Shown piece after piece: positions 47,273 through 56,468 of a DNA stretch of 64,000 nt. This DNA is from Bacillus alveayuensis (GTDB lineage Bacteria; Bacillota; Bacilli; Bacillales; Aeribacillaceae): NCBI GenBank assembly GCA_030812955.1, contig JAUSTR010000001.1, positions 620,001 through 684,000 on the forward strand, given 5' to 3'. Within the stretch, counting starts at the first letter, position 1; every line of letters begins with the position of its first letter. Under the pieces are notes generated by a model. It searched no databases and was not told the origin of the DNA. It worked only from the letters and a program-made list of their open reading frames with translations. Both the position numbers and the translations under genes were made by a program.

Positions 47273-48169
47273 ATGAGTTTAAATATATTTGGATTTCGAG
47301 CCATGTGGAGTCCATATTTTTTCCTATTCCTTGTTCTGTTAACGATCGTTTATTTTTATTTAATAGGTTCAGGACGTAAGCATTTTTCAAAAACGGAAAA
47401 TGTACCGACAAAGCAGAAAGTTTATTTTCTTTTAGCGATGGCTGCCCTATACATTAGTAAAGGAAGTCCACTTGATTTATATGGTCATATAACGTTTACG
47501 GGCCATATGGCATCCATGGCCATTTTATTTTTAATCGTTCCACCGTTATTGATTTTTGGAATACCAGCATGGCTATGGCAAGCGTTTCTTGAATTACCAA
47601 TCGTAAAGCCAATGATGGCATTTTTTACGAAGCCGATATTATCGTTGCTATTATTTAATACATTTTTTTCTATTTACCATGTTCCGATAATTTTTGATGT
47701 TGTTAAAACAAATCCTATTTATCATGCAATCGTAACAACGACGATTTTCATTGCAGCATTTTTCATGTATTGGCCTTTGTTAAACAATGTACCAAATTGG
47801 AAACAAATTAACGGATTAAAAAAGATTGCCTATATTTTAGGAAATAGTGTTTTAATTACTCCAGCTTGTGGATTAATTATTTTTGCTTCTTCTCCATTAT
47901 TTGAAACGTATTCAAACCCTCAAGCATGGGTACAAGCATTAAGTTTATGCGTACCGTCTGATATGCTATCAGGCTTAAATTTAACAGGACCTGAAATGTT
48001 TTCGAAAATGCAAGTAATGGAAGATCAACAGCTTGGCGGAATTATTATGAAAATCATTCAAGAAATAGTTTACGGGAGCTTTTTAGCGTATGTTTTTTTT
48101 GAATGGGCGCGAAAAGAACGAGCAAAAGATCACATGGAGACAAGCTATTCTCCTGAACCGTTAAAATAA
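47273..48169 (+). CDS. ctaG: Cytochrome c oxidase assembly factor CtaG
   Basis: About 298 residues with seven membrane helices (caa3-type CtaG family). It is needed for expression of active caa3 oxidase. Start MSLNIFGFRAMWSPYFF matches B. subtilis and follows AAAGGAG; the in-frame ATGs upstream lie before or on the ribosome site. Converges on the next gene over a shared terminator. Confidence 0.92.
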   Translation: MSLNIFGFRAMWSPYFFLFLVLLTIVYFYLIGSGRKHFSKTENVPTKQKVYFLLAMAALYISKGSPLDLYGHITFTGHMASMAILFLIVPPLLIFGIPAWLWQAFLELPIVKPMMAFFTKPILSLLLFNTFFSIYHVPIIFDVVKTNPIYHAIVTTTIFIAAFFMYWPLLNNVPNWKQINGLKKIAYILGNSVLITPACGLIIFASSPLFETYSNPQAWVQALSLCVPSDMLSGLNLTGPEMFSKMQVMEDQQLGGIIMKIIQEIVYGSFLAYVFFEWARKERAKDHMETSYSPEPLK

Positions 48170-48194
48170 TTGAATGAATGTATAATTCACATAC

Positions 48195-48238
48195 AAAAAA
48201 TGGCTGAATTGTTTAACATCAATTCAGCCATTTTTTTG
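48195..48238. terminator. Bidirectional terminator after ctaG
   Basis: AAAAAATGGCTGAATTG / CAATTCAGCCATTTTTTT-type hairpin (one small mismatch) between convergent genes. Confidence 0.85.
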
Positions 48239-49297
48239 TTAAATTTTTATATTTAATTTAATGATGCCTGCTTCGCGGGCAGAGTTGTAGACAATTAAGA
48301 TAAGAGGACCGATAAAGAACCCAAGCACACCAAAAAGCTTCAAACCTAAATACATCGAAATTAAAGTTGAAAGTGGGGATAGACCAATTTGACTTCCCAT
48401 TACTTTTGGCTCAAGTGTACGACGAATAATTAATAATACGGCTGTTAAAATGCCAAGTTTTGTCGCCATCGCCATATCCCCAGATAGTAGATAAAAAAGC
48501 GTCCAAGGCCCCATAATAATAATGGATCCTAATATTGGAATGACATCAATCACCCATATGAGCAATGACATGAATAATGCTACTTCAGGGACAATTAACA
48601 ACAACCCAATTAATGAAGCAACAAATATGACGATACTAACTAAAAATTGTGCCTTAACAAAACCCATGACAACATATGAGAGTCGAGAAAACATAAAATT
48701 TACTTTTTCCGCTGTGCTCTCCGTTAAATGGGAATAAAATCGAAGTTTTAATCGCGGCAAATCAAGTAAAAATAAAAAAAGAGCGATTAAATAAACGAGC
48801 AAGTTTACTAAATAATTCGGGATGTTTGTAAATAAAACTTTAATGTTTTCAATATTGACTGCACTAATTAAATAGTTTTTTGTATCCTGTAAAAATTGCT
48901 CTACTTGATTGCTCACTTCAAATACAAACTCAGGTGGCAGATCACGGGCTGAATTATATAAAGATTTTTCAATATTAAGCCATAAATTTGTAATATCATT
49001 AATATAATTTGGTAAATTTTCTGCTATTTGAATCACTTCAGCAATAACCTTTGTCGTCAAAAATAATGTGCTGAAAGTAATTAAGAGCAAAAATAGTAAG
49101 AAAACAATCAAGACAGAAAAATGTCGTTTAATTTTTCCTTTATTTTGCAATAAGTGTACAATTGGATCTAACAGTAATGCTGTTATAAAGGCAATGACAA
49201 GTGGTACTGAAATGGGTAAAATGAAATACCCTATAAATAGCAGCAATAATAAATAAAAAGTAATAATCATTGTTCTTTTCCGAAAAAAAGCTGTCAA
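48239..49297 (-). CDS. AI-2E/PerM-family membrane protein, YtvI-like
   Basis: 352 residues, six to eight membrane helices with a soluble helical insert (about 85-150), and the GFFIGPLILI motif near the C-terminus. Family members include the sporulation protein YtvI and ion or signal exporters, so substrate is unknown. It is not in this place in B. subtilis. Confidence 0.78.
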   Translation of the reverse strand: MTAFFRKRTMIITFYLLLLLFIGYFILPISVPLVIAFITALLLDPIVHLLQNKGKIKRHFSVLIVFLLFLLLITFSTLFLTTKVIAEVIQIAENLPNYINDITNLWLNIEKSLYNSARDLPPEFVFEVSNQVEQFLQDTKNYLISAVNIENIKVLFTNIPNYLVNLLVYLIALFLFLLDLPRLKLRFYSHLTESTAEKVNFMFSRLSYVVMGFVKAQFLVSIVIFVASLIGLLLIVPEVALFMSLLIWVIDVIPILGSIIIMGPWTLFYLLSGDMAMATKLGILTAVLLIIRRTLEPKVMGSQIGLSPLSTLISMYLGLKLFGVLGFFIGPLILIVYNSAREAGIIKLNIKI

Positions 49298-49408
49298 GCC
49301 AAGGCCCCTTTCTGCAATACATATTCAATTAAATTATAGTATGTGAAGGTCGAAAAACAAAGAGTTTTATGATGTCTATGGAGAAATACTTGTTCAATCA
49401 AAATGATA

Positions 49409-49440
49409 AAAAGCAAAAGCAGCGGTGGCTTTTGCTTTCA
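49409..49440. terminator. Terminator of ylbA
   Basis: AAAGCAAAAGC / GCTTTTGCTTT stem; T-rich on the minus-strand side. Confidence 0.7.
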
Positions 49441-49443
49441 AAG

Positions 49444-49803
49444 TCACTGTTTTATTTTTTCAATCTCTTCTTTAGCTTGTTTTAGTAATTTTTCACTTGT
49501 TTCGACAATCATAGATGGAAAATGTTCATCTTCACCATATTCAACACCATGAGGATAATAATGTTTCCCTAATAAAGGTGTGATTAACTTAATTAAAGCG
49601 TAACGACCGCCAACATCTCCTTCAATGGCATATCCTTGGATTCGTAAATAAAAAACGTCTCCCTTATGCTCGAATTTGCGGTCATATGTTACTCGCTCAT
49701 AATCCCATTGAGCTGCACGGACAAACCCTAAATCTTCTAAAATGTCATCTAACTGCGACAATTCTGCTGTTAAACCTTCAATACCAATGTTTTCAAATTT
49801 CAT
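49444..49803 (-). CDS. ylbA: YugN-like family protein YlbA
   Basis: 119 residues with the YugN-like signature WDYERVTYDRKFEHKGDVFYL and GDVGGRYALIKL. Length and position beside ylbB fit YlbA. Function unknown. AGGAGGGAATAC precedes the ATG. Confidence 0.85.
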   Translation of the reverse strand: MKFENIGIEGLTAELSQLDDILEDLGFVRAAQWDYERVTYDRKFEHKGDVFYLRIQGYAIEGDVGGRYALIKLITPLLGKHYYPHGVEYGEDEHFPSMIVETSEKLLKQAKEEIEKIKQ

Positions 49804-50027
49804 ATGTATTCCCTCCTAAAAGCTCTATATGCTTATTGTTACCTTTTAGTAATGATGTAAGCGGTAATCTCTACTGTTTAATAATAGTATGAATAATGGA
49901 AACTTGCAATTGTCTTAAGATAATTATCAAGATGTTTTTAAAAATTATTAACATTTTTTGCAATGATTTATAAAGATTGGACATAATAACGGTTACCTAC
50001 ATTTATTTTTGAAAAAGGAAGGAGTAC

Positions 50028-50396
50028 ATGATGCTGCAAGTACGTGATATGATGACAACAAATATCGATTATTGTACACCACTTGATAATGTTTATGAAG
50101 CAGCTGTCAAAATGAAAGATTTACATGTTGACGTCATTCCGATCGTTCAAAATAACAAGCTAGTCGGTGTTGTGACGGATAGAGATCTTGTCGTTCGTTG
50201 TATGGCTGAAAAACATCCAGGATCTACAAAAATTACAGATGTCATGAGTGATCATCTTGTGACAGTAACTCCACAAGATCGTGTAGACAAAGCTGCTCAA
50301 TTAATGTCCCAATACGAAATTTACCACCTTCCTGTAGTCGAAAATGGGCAAATAGTCGGAATGGTATCACTAGTAGACTTATCCAGCCAAGAATAG
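50028..50396 (+). CDS. ylbB: CBS-domain protein YlbB
   Basis: 122 residues consisting of two CBS motifs (about 5-60 and 68-120), each with the GVVTDRDLVVR or GMVSLVDLSS ending. It may bind an adenine nucleotide. It is shorter at the C-terminus than B. subtilis YlbB. A MITE follows at 34 bp. Confidence 0.85.
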   Translation: MMLQVRDMMTTNIDYCTPLDNVYEAAVKMKDLHVDVIPIVQNNKLVGVVTDRDLVVRCMAEKHPGSTKITDVMSDHLVTVTPQDRVDKAAQLMSQYEIYHLPVVENGQIVGMVSLVDLSSQE

Positions 50397-50421
50397 TTCG
50401 ATTGAATTTCATGTAATATTT

Positions 50422-50630
50422 TAAAAGAAGGCTGTTTTCGTAAACTATGTTGCTTTTCGACTGTCCATGAACCGAACAAAGCACGTCGTCGGACAAATTA
50501 CATTTGTCCGAACATCCCTTTTGTTCGGTTCACGTCACACTATACGCGTGACATAGCAAGCGTGTCGCTTGCCTGGACAGTCGAAAAGCTATGGTAAAGC
50601 AACAATCTTTTAGAAAAGAGCCTAAAAGAA
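50422..50630 (+). mobile_element. Full-length MITE with 8-bp target duplication
   Basis: 193-bp element (50430-50622) with the same ends as the copy near 27.2 kb, and flanked by perfect TAAAAGAA repeats. Internally it folds well: GAACCGAACAAA / TTTGTTCGGTTC (12 bp), nested CGGACAAA / TTTGTCCG, and AGCAAGCG / CGCTTGC. No reading frame. Confidence 0.92.
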
Positions 50631-50660
50631 ATAATTGAACAACATAGAGATTAGACGTCA

Positions 50661-50834
50661 ATACGACGTCTCAGACTGCCCGCAAACGCTCGCATTCTTA
50701 GTTACTTCCCCCTCTTCGAATGCTCATTACCTTATTTGGTAGCTCCGCTTCTCATCGGGCTCGTGCCTCGAGACATGAGTTTTCATTCAGTCTGAAAAAT
50801 TCCTTTATATAGACTTTGTCTACATACGACGTCT
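50661..50834. repeat. Structured element between 11-bp direct repeats
   Basis: ATACGACGTCT occurs at 50661-50671 and 50824-50834. Between them is a region closed by TCAGACTG / CAGTCTGA (50671-50678 and 50791-50798) with inner stems CTCAT / ATGAG, CTCG / CGAG and GCATTC / GAATGC. This is either a small insertion element or a structured RNA. The rest of the gap before ylbC (50835-50953) holds no feature I can see. Confidence 0.6.
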
Positions 50835-50968
50835 ATTTTTAATCTTATACCATCAATGTTATCATATCATTTGAAGGAATTATTTTTCTGTACTACTATA
50901 AAGTTGTTCATAAATCTCCTTATTGGACATATTCGTATAGAAAGAAAAGAAAGTTGAGGGGAAGACAA

Positions 50969-51994
50969 CTGAAAACATTCATGAAAATGGCGGTCGTATT
51001 GCTATTATTTTTATTATTTTATTTCATTCATATAGAAGTAGGGGATCAAAAAGAAGACAGAAAAGTGGAAGATGAAAAAGTCACAGAGGAAAAAGAAGTG
51101 AAAATGGAGATGACATCGATCATTGGAAAAACAAGTGAGGAAATTGAAAAAATGTTTGGAAATCCGAATCGGAAAGAACCGTCATCGTATGATTATGAAT
51201 GGTGGGTTTATAATGAAAATTTTGATCAATATATGCAAATAGGAATTTACAAAAATAAAGTTGTAACAGCTTACTTGATCGGAGAGGAAGTGGATATTTC
51301 ACCCTTAAAAATTGGCCAACCTATACAGGAATTATTTGCAACGGTTACACCAGACACAAATGTTTCGGTCGAGCATCAAGGGAATTATTATCGTTTTGAG
51401 CTTTCAGAAGAAGATATTAATACACGTCCACTAATAAAATTAAATGGTGTATATCTACAGCTTTATGTAGATCGTTTTACCGGGCGCTTATCAAGTGTAC
51501 GAATACTAGACAAAGAAACATTAATTAAACAACAACCATATGAAATGGTGTATAGAGGACAGTTGATCACTGCTAAGCCTATCTCACGAGAATTACAAAG
51601 ACAAATTGATGAAGGACAAGAAAAACAAATTTTTGATCTTACAAATATTATTCGAAAAAGACACGGTTTAAATACGCTCGCTTGGCACAAAGGAACAGCA
51701 ATCGTTGCTTACAATCATAGTAAAGATATGAAAGATCATCACTATTTTTCGCATGATTCTCCATCAGAAGGAACGCTGGTAAACCGTCTAAAATTCGAAA
51801 ATATTCCTTTTGAACTAGCTGGCGAAAACATTGCAGCAGAGTATGTAGATGGAATTGCTGTAGTTGAAGGATGGTTAAATAGTGAGGGACACCGGAAAAC
51901 ATTATTAGAAAAAGATTTTACGCATTTAGGTGTTGGAGTTTATCAAAAATATTATACACAAAATTTTGTGAAGCTTTGGGAACAAGCATCGTAA
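50969..51994 (+). CDS. ylbC: CAP-domain secreted protein YlbC
   Basis: About 340 residues: an N-terminal signal anchor, a CAP-associated domain (about 55-195, starting IGKTSEEIEKMFG), and a CAP/SCP-like domain (about 215-345) with HSKDMKDHHYFSH and AGENIAA. Related Bacillus proteins are secreted and some belong to spores. The start is uncertain: CTG 50969 is well spaced from GAGGGG, TTG 50954 overlaps it, and an in-frame ATG lies at 50981. The stop lies in a terminator hairpin. Confidence 0.85.
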   Translation: MKTFMKMAVVLLLFLLFYFIHIEVGDQKEDRKVEDEKVTEEKEVKMEMTSIIGKTSEEIEKMFGNPNRKEPSSYDYEWWVYNENFDQYMQIGIYKNKVVTAYLIGEEVDISPLKIGQPIQELFATVTPDTNVSVEHQGNYYRFELSEEDINTRPLIKLNGVYLQLYVDRFTGRLSSVRILDKETLIKQQPYEMVYRGQLITAKPISRELQRQIDEGQEKQIFDLTNIIRKRHGLNTLAWHKGTAIVAYNHSKDMKDHHYFSHDSPSEGTLVNRLKFENIPFELAGENIAAEYVDGIAVVEGWLNSEGHRKTLLEKDFTHLGVGVYQKYYTQNFVKLWEQAS

Positions 51995-52013
51995 TTTGGC
52001 TTGTTCCATTTTT
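51979..52013 (+). terminator. Terminator of ylbC
   Basis: GGAACAAGC / GCTTGTTCC around the stop codon, followed by ATTTTTA. Confidence 0.75.
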
Positions 52014-52164
52014 ATGGTTAAGTGTACCTTTTTCAAGTTTTAGAGCCACTCAAACACACCTGCCGTAAATTCCTTTTTCTTACAAGAAACTATTTCATCA
52101 TCACGCCTTATTAAATCATTCAATATATTAGAAATAGGAAATGAAATTATTGGAGGTGTAGTCA

Positions 52165-52554
52165 ATGCCGAAAAGTGATAAGCAAGCCATGATTGAAGAA
52201 TTTAAAGAATTTATTCGACTTCATCCGAAGCTTATTGAAGAAGTACGGAAAGGTGAAAAAAAATGGAAAGATATTTTTGAAGATTGGCGTTTATTAGGGA
52301 GTCAGGATCCTATATGGGACAAATATAAAGATGAAAAAGAATCCAAACGTTCATCAAGTAATGGGAAGTCATCATTATGGACTTCATTATTAACAACATT
52401 CCAAAAAATGGATGTTGATCAAGTGAATGAAAATTTATATAAAATGAATGATGCGATTTCCTCCATTCAAGAACTTATCCAAAAATTTAGTCCAAAACAT
52501 CCGCAAACTCGAAAGATTCAACGTGAAAACCCGTTTTTATTTCGAAAGGATTAA
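52165..52554 (+). CDS. ylbD: YlbD coat-associated protein
   Basis: 129 residues with N-terminal helices (FIRLHPKLIEEVRKGEKKWK, then FEDWRLLG) typical of the YlbD coat-protein family. GGAGGTG precedes the ATG. Followed at 8 bp by ylbE, the usual partner. Confidence 0.85.
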   Translation: MPKSDKQAMIEEFKEFIRLHPKLIEEVRKGEKKWKDIFEDWRLLGSQDPIWDKYKDEKESKRSSSNGKSSLWTSLLTTFQKMDVDQVNENLYKMNDAISSIQELIQKFSPKHPQTRKIQRENPFLFRKD

Positions 52555-52562
52555 TGTAGCCT

Positions 52563-52805
52563 ATGAGAAGGGAAATATATGAGATGATACAAATGAATCC
52601 AGAATTAAAAAGGTTTTTGCGAGAACAACCCATTTGGTATCGAACATTAGCTCGTCATCCCGAAAAATTAGAACATATGCAAATCGAGATGATGAATCGT
52701 TACAGAAAAACGATTCCTCATAAAGTATCGGAGTTATCCCAGTCTTTACAACTGATTTCTATGATGTTAGGGATGATGGGATTAACAGCTAAACAGGGTG
52801 AATAA
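52563..52805 (+). CDS. ylbE: YlbE-like protein
   Basis: 80 residues, the YlbE signature REQPIWYRTLARHPEKLEHM is clear. Helical, soluble. Function unknown. The ribosome site is weak, so translation may be coupled to ylbD. Confidence 0.87.
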   Translation: MRREIYEMIQMNPELKRFLREQPIWYRTLARHPEKLEHMQIEMMNRYRKTIPHKVSELSQSLQLISMMLGMMGLTAKQGE

Positions 52806-52808
52806 TCA

Positions 52809-52852
52809 TAAACTTGGTCTTTACACTTGGTGTGTAACCAAGTTTTTTTATT
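52809..52852 (+). terminator. Terminator of ylbDE
   Basis: AACTTGG / CCAAGTT hairpin with inner TTACAC / GTGTAA pairing, followed by seven T. Confidence 0.85.
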
Positions 52853-52914
52853 TTCTTAATGCCACACATTTTTTGGCTTCGAATGTGAAAACTATCCCTA
52901 TAGGAGGGATTAGT

Positions 52915-53346
52915 ATGAAAAGGTTGAGTTTATTATTTATTTTCTTATTTATTTTCCTGTCTGCTTGTATGAATGATAAACCAAAGCCAGAAGGATTAGA
53001 AAAAACAGTGATCATTCCACTCAACAATTTAAAAATAATGGAACAGAAAGTTAAAGCCGTTTCTAAACCGATTAATGAGAACATGATGGTGCGTCATCAA
53101 GTGAAAGGTAATCGTGTTTATGTCGAATGTTTTTTACCTAATTTTACTTTCAATAGGCGTCAAAAGAGAGGGGATGGCTATTTATTATTAACGATTGATG
53201 GAAAAGAAATCAAAAAAATTCATACAGCTGCATTTATGATAAAAGACTTACCGAAAGGAAAACATGTTATGAAATTAGAACTTGTCTTTCACGATTCTTC
53301 TCGTAAACAAATGTTGAAGGAATGGACAGTAACTATTTTAGAGTGA
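52915..53346 (+). CDS. Putative lipoprotein
   Basis: 143 residues with a lipobox (LSACMN) after a 17-residue hydrophobic signal. The mature part is a compact beta-rich domain, as in small immunoglobulin-like lipoproteins: repeated KGNRVYVECFLPNF, then PKGKHVMKLELVFHD. The ATG follows AGGAGGG. No family recognised and no counterpart here in B. subtilis as far as I recall. Confidence 0.7.
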   Translation: MKRLSLLFIFLFIFLSACMNDKPKPEGLEKTVIIPLNNLKIMEQKVKAVSKPINENMMVRHQVKGNRVYVECFLPNFTFNRRQKRGDGYLLLTIDGKEIKKIHTAAFMIKDLPKGKHVMKLELVFHDSSRKQMLKEWTVTILE

Positions 53347-53405
53347 TGAAAGTTGTGAATGAAAGGAAGCCCATGATACAATGATTAAGGGAGGTGTGCT
53401 CTCGC

Positions 53406-53858
53406 ATGTTGTTCTTAACGACGGAAAGTGTTCGTATATTAGATAAAGCGGAAGAACTTTCTCAAATGATCTTAAAGTCAGAGGTAGCTGATCAATATAG
53501 ACATTCATTTTATCAATTAAAACAGGATGAAAAGGCTCAAGCGATCATTCAAAAGTTTATGAAAACAAAAGAGCGATATGAGGATGTTATGAGATTTGGT
53601 AAATATCATCCTGACTATCAACAAATTTCAAAAGAAATGCGGGAAGTAAAAAGGGAATTAGATTTGAATGATCATATTGCGGCATTTAAAAAAGCTGAAC
53701 GTAGTCTGCAGACTTTATTAGATGAAATCAGTGTATTGATTGGCCGAGCAGTTTCAGAACATATTAAAGTCCCCACCGGAAATCCATTTTTTGATACAGT
53801 GTCAAGCTGTGGAGGAGGATGCGGATCAGGTGGGGGATGTGGATGTAAAGCGTCATAA
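53406..53858 (+). CDS. ylbF: YlbF, subunit of the YlbF-YmcA-YaaT complex
   Basis: About 150 residues, helical, with the region FGKYHPDYQQISKEMREVKR and the cysteine-rich end SCGGGCGSGGGCGCK that helps hold an Fe-S cluster. The complex affects RNase Y-dependent mRNA maturation, competence, biofilm and sporulation. ATG 53406 is used, behind GGGAGGTG. Followed by a terminator. Confidence 0.94.
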   Translation: MLFLTTESVRILDKAEELSQMILKSEVADQYRHSFYQLKQDEKAQAIIQKFMKTKERYEDVMRFGKYHPDYQQISKEMREVKRELDLNDHIAAFKKAERSLQTLLDEISVLIGRAVSEHIKVPTGNPFFDTVSSCGGGCGSGGGCGCKAS

Positions 53859-53860
53859 AA

Positions 53861-53888
53861 AGCGAGCAAGTTCACTCGCTTTTTTTTA
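53861..53888 (+). terminator. Terminator of ylbF
   Basis: AGCGAG / CTCGCT with seven following T. Confidence 0.85.
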
Positions 53889-54042
53889 TTGTTTAGGAAA
53901 TTAAAGGAAATTATAAATTTACAACTTGAGGAAATGATGGCGAAAGAGACAAATAGATTTTCCTCTTTTCGGACAAATACTGTTTGGTACGTTAAGCGTT
54001 TATTGTTTATAATAAAGTCGGAAATGGTTTTCATGCATTTTT

Positions 54043-54183
54043 CTAATTTTTTTCATCAATTGGATGAAATGTTTGAATATATAAAAATGGCAAGCCTTTG
54101 ATTTTTTTGATGTAACAGCATTTAATTTGTTGATGTTGTCTTAAGGAATTTTGAAACTCCACCCATATCGTATCTATATTCAT
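54043..54183 (-). CDS. Possible 46-residue protein
   Basis: Small frame on the minus strand between ylbF and ylbG. AGGAGTGG lies before the ATG. The protein (MNIDTIWVEFQNSLRQ, then basic residues and FLYIQTFHPIDEKN) has no clear motif; only the first 16 residues resemble the start of some ECF sigma factors. The opposite-strand frame in this gap has no ribosome site and is rejected. Confidence 0.4.
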   Translation of the reverse strand: MNIDTIWVEFQNSLRQHQQIKCCYIKKIKGLPFLYIQTFHPIDEKN

Positions 54184-54256
54184 GATCGAACCACTCCTAT
54201 TTAGGATCATTATATGATAACGGATGATTGATCAACAAGTAAAAGGAGAATGAAAC

Positions 54257-54526
54257 ATGTTTGAGAAACGTCAAGGTTTAATTGTATGGCTTCATTCCTT
54301 AAAGCATGTCAAAACACTGCGGAAATATGGCAATGTTCATTACGTTTCTAAACAAATGAAATATGTAGTATTATATTGTCAAATGGAACTCATGGAGCAA
54401 ATTATAGAGAAGTTAAAGTCCTACTCATTTGTCAAATACGTTGAACCATCATACAAACCATTTTTAAAGCTTGAGTTTGAATCAAAAGTAGATAAGGCGA
54501 AAGAATATGATTACAAACTTGATTAA
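54257..54526 (+). CDS. ylbG: YlbG, DUF2129 protein
   Basis: 89 residues, starting with [20 protein letters not shown] and containing KYVVLYC and [12 protein letters not shown]: the DUF2129 pattern. Soluble alpha/beta protein, function unknown. AAAGGAG precedes the ATG. Shares a terminator with the convergent gene. Confidence 0.9.
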   Translation: MFEKRQGLIVWLHSLKHVKTLRKYGNVHYVSKQMKYVVLYCQMELMEQIIEKLKSYSFVKYVEPSYKPFLKLEFESKVDKAKEYDYKLD

Positions 54527-54534
54527 AAAAATTT

Positions 54535-54569
54535 TTAAAAAGCGGAATCCTGATGGATTCCGCTTTTTA
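54535..54569. terminator. Bidirectional terminator after ylbG
   Basis: AAAAGCGGAATCC / GGATTCCGCTTTT hairpin with T-runs on both strands. Confidence 0.9.
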
Positions 54570-54956
54570 TTGAAGTGGGGCAATGTAACGATTCATTCTT
54601 AATATTCCGATTAAGTGTTGGTAAAATAATTCTTTTTCTGGATAAATTGTTGATGGTTTTACATCAAGTTCAATAATTTCTTTTTCCAACTCATCCGCTA
54701 GCTGTTTAAATAAGTCAAACCGTTTATTTGGCTTTACATGAGGATTTGGGATTCCTTCTCGACAAATATATAATGGTTGAAACTCTCCGGGATTCGTTGG
54801 TTTTAAGACAACTACTAAAGAAGTAACAGCCTTGCCGTTTATATAGGTGTGAAAGGCCATAAGATGAAGAAGACGATGCTTATTTGCTTTTGCAATTTCG
54901 ATCAGCTCATATATGTCTGAATATCCTTCTCCAATCTCGATAAATCTCTGTATCAT
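54567..54956 (-). CDS. Conserved hypothetical protein
   Basis: 129 residues, soluble alpha/beta, with KANKHRLLHLMAFHTYINGK and KPSTIYPEKELFYQHLIGIL. Proteins of this type in Bacillus are sometimes labelled methylthioribose kinase, but no kinase motif is seen, so that name is not supported. GGGGGAAATAAG precedes the ATG. It lies downstream of the csfG-like RNA on the same strand. Confidence 0.65.
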   Translation of the reverse strand: MIQRFIEIGEGYSDIYELIEIAKANKHRLLHLMAFHTYINGKAVTSLVVVLKPTNPGEFQPLYICREGIPNPHVKPNKRFDLFKQLADELEKEIIELDVKPSTIYPEKELFYQHLIGILRMNRYIAPLQ

Positions 54957-55024
54957 CTTATTTCCCCCATTGCATGCTTTTCATTTTATAATACTAACAT
55001 GAATAAATGCTTAGTAAAAGATGG

Positions 55025-55060
55025 CCAAAAAAAACACCCTGCAAAAATTTTTGCAGGGCC
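55025..55060 (-). terminator. Terminator of the csfG-like RNA
   Basis: CCCTGCAAAAA / TTTTTGCAGGG perfect 11-bp stem; on the minus strand followed by TGTTTTTTTT. Confidence 0.9.
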
Positions 55061-55190
55061 CTTCTATGTCTTGAAACTTTATAGTTCAAAACTAGAAGGC
55101 AAAGGGAGAGGAGAAACCGGAGGAAGAACTTATGGGGAAACGTAAGTCTTCTCCGCGGTTGGCAACAACATCCTCAACTTGATGTTGTCA
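55025..55190 (-). ncRNA. csfG: CsfG-like forespore small RNA
   Basis: About 165 nt between ylbG and rsmD, where B. subtilis, as I recall, has the sporulation RNA CsfG. On the minus strand the region reads: hairpin GACAACATC / GATGTTGT; a long stem ACCGCGGAGAAGACTTA with its partner; a pyrimidine-rich stretch (TCTTCCTCCGGTTTCTCC); hairpin CTTCTA / TAGAAG; and a terminator CCCTGCAAAAA / TTTTTGCAGGG with a long T-run. Pyrimidine-rich loops are a feature of CsfG. No protein frame fits. Confidence 0.7.
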
Positions 55191-55195
55191 CTACT

Positions 55196-55224
55196 CATTA
55201 TGACCAAAAGTTTTTTCGTTATAC
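55196..55224 (-). promoter_or_regulatory. Sigma-F/sigma-G type promoter of the csfG-like RNA
   Basis: On the minus strand GTATA, 14 bases, then GGTCATAATG. The -10 matches the sigma-F pattern GGnnAnAATG and also CAT-type sigma-G boxes (17-base spacing to CATAATG). Confidence 0.65.
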
Positions 55225-55344
55225 GTCTATTTCGTACTTTTTCACTCGTATAAAAAAACAACGATCATTTGTTTCATTTCTTTCTCTATGATAGGATATT
55301 AAGTGCAAAAAAAGAGGATTTTTGTAAAGTTGTGGTGAATAATT

Positions 55345-56422
<1,078 letters not shown>

Positions 56423-56468
56423 TTATAGGAAAAGTCTATTCATAAAAGGAATTATATTTGAACACGTA

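Noticed and set aside
53889..54101. 70-residue plus-strand frame in the ylbF-ylbG gap
   Set aside because: It begins in the T-run of the ylbF terminator and has no ribosome site.
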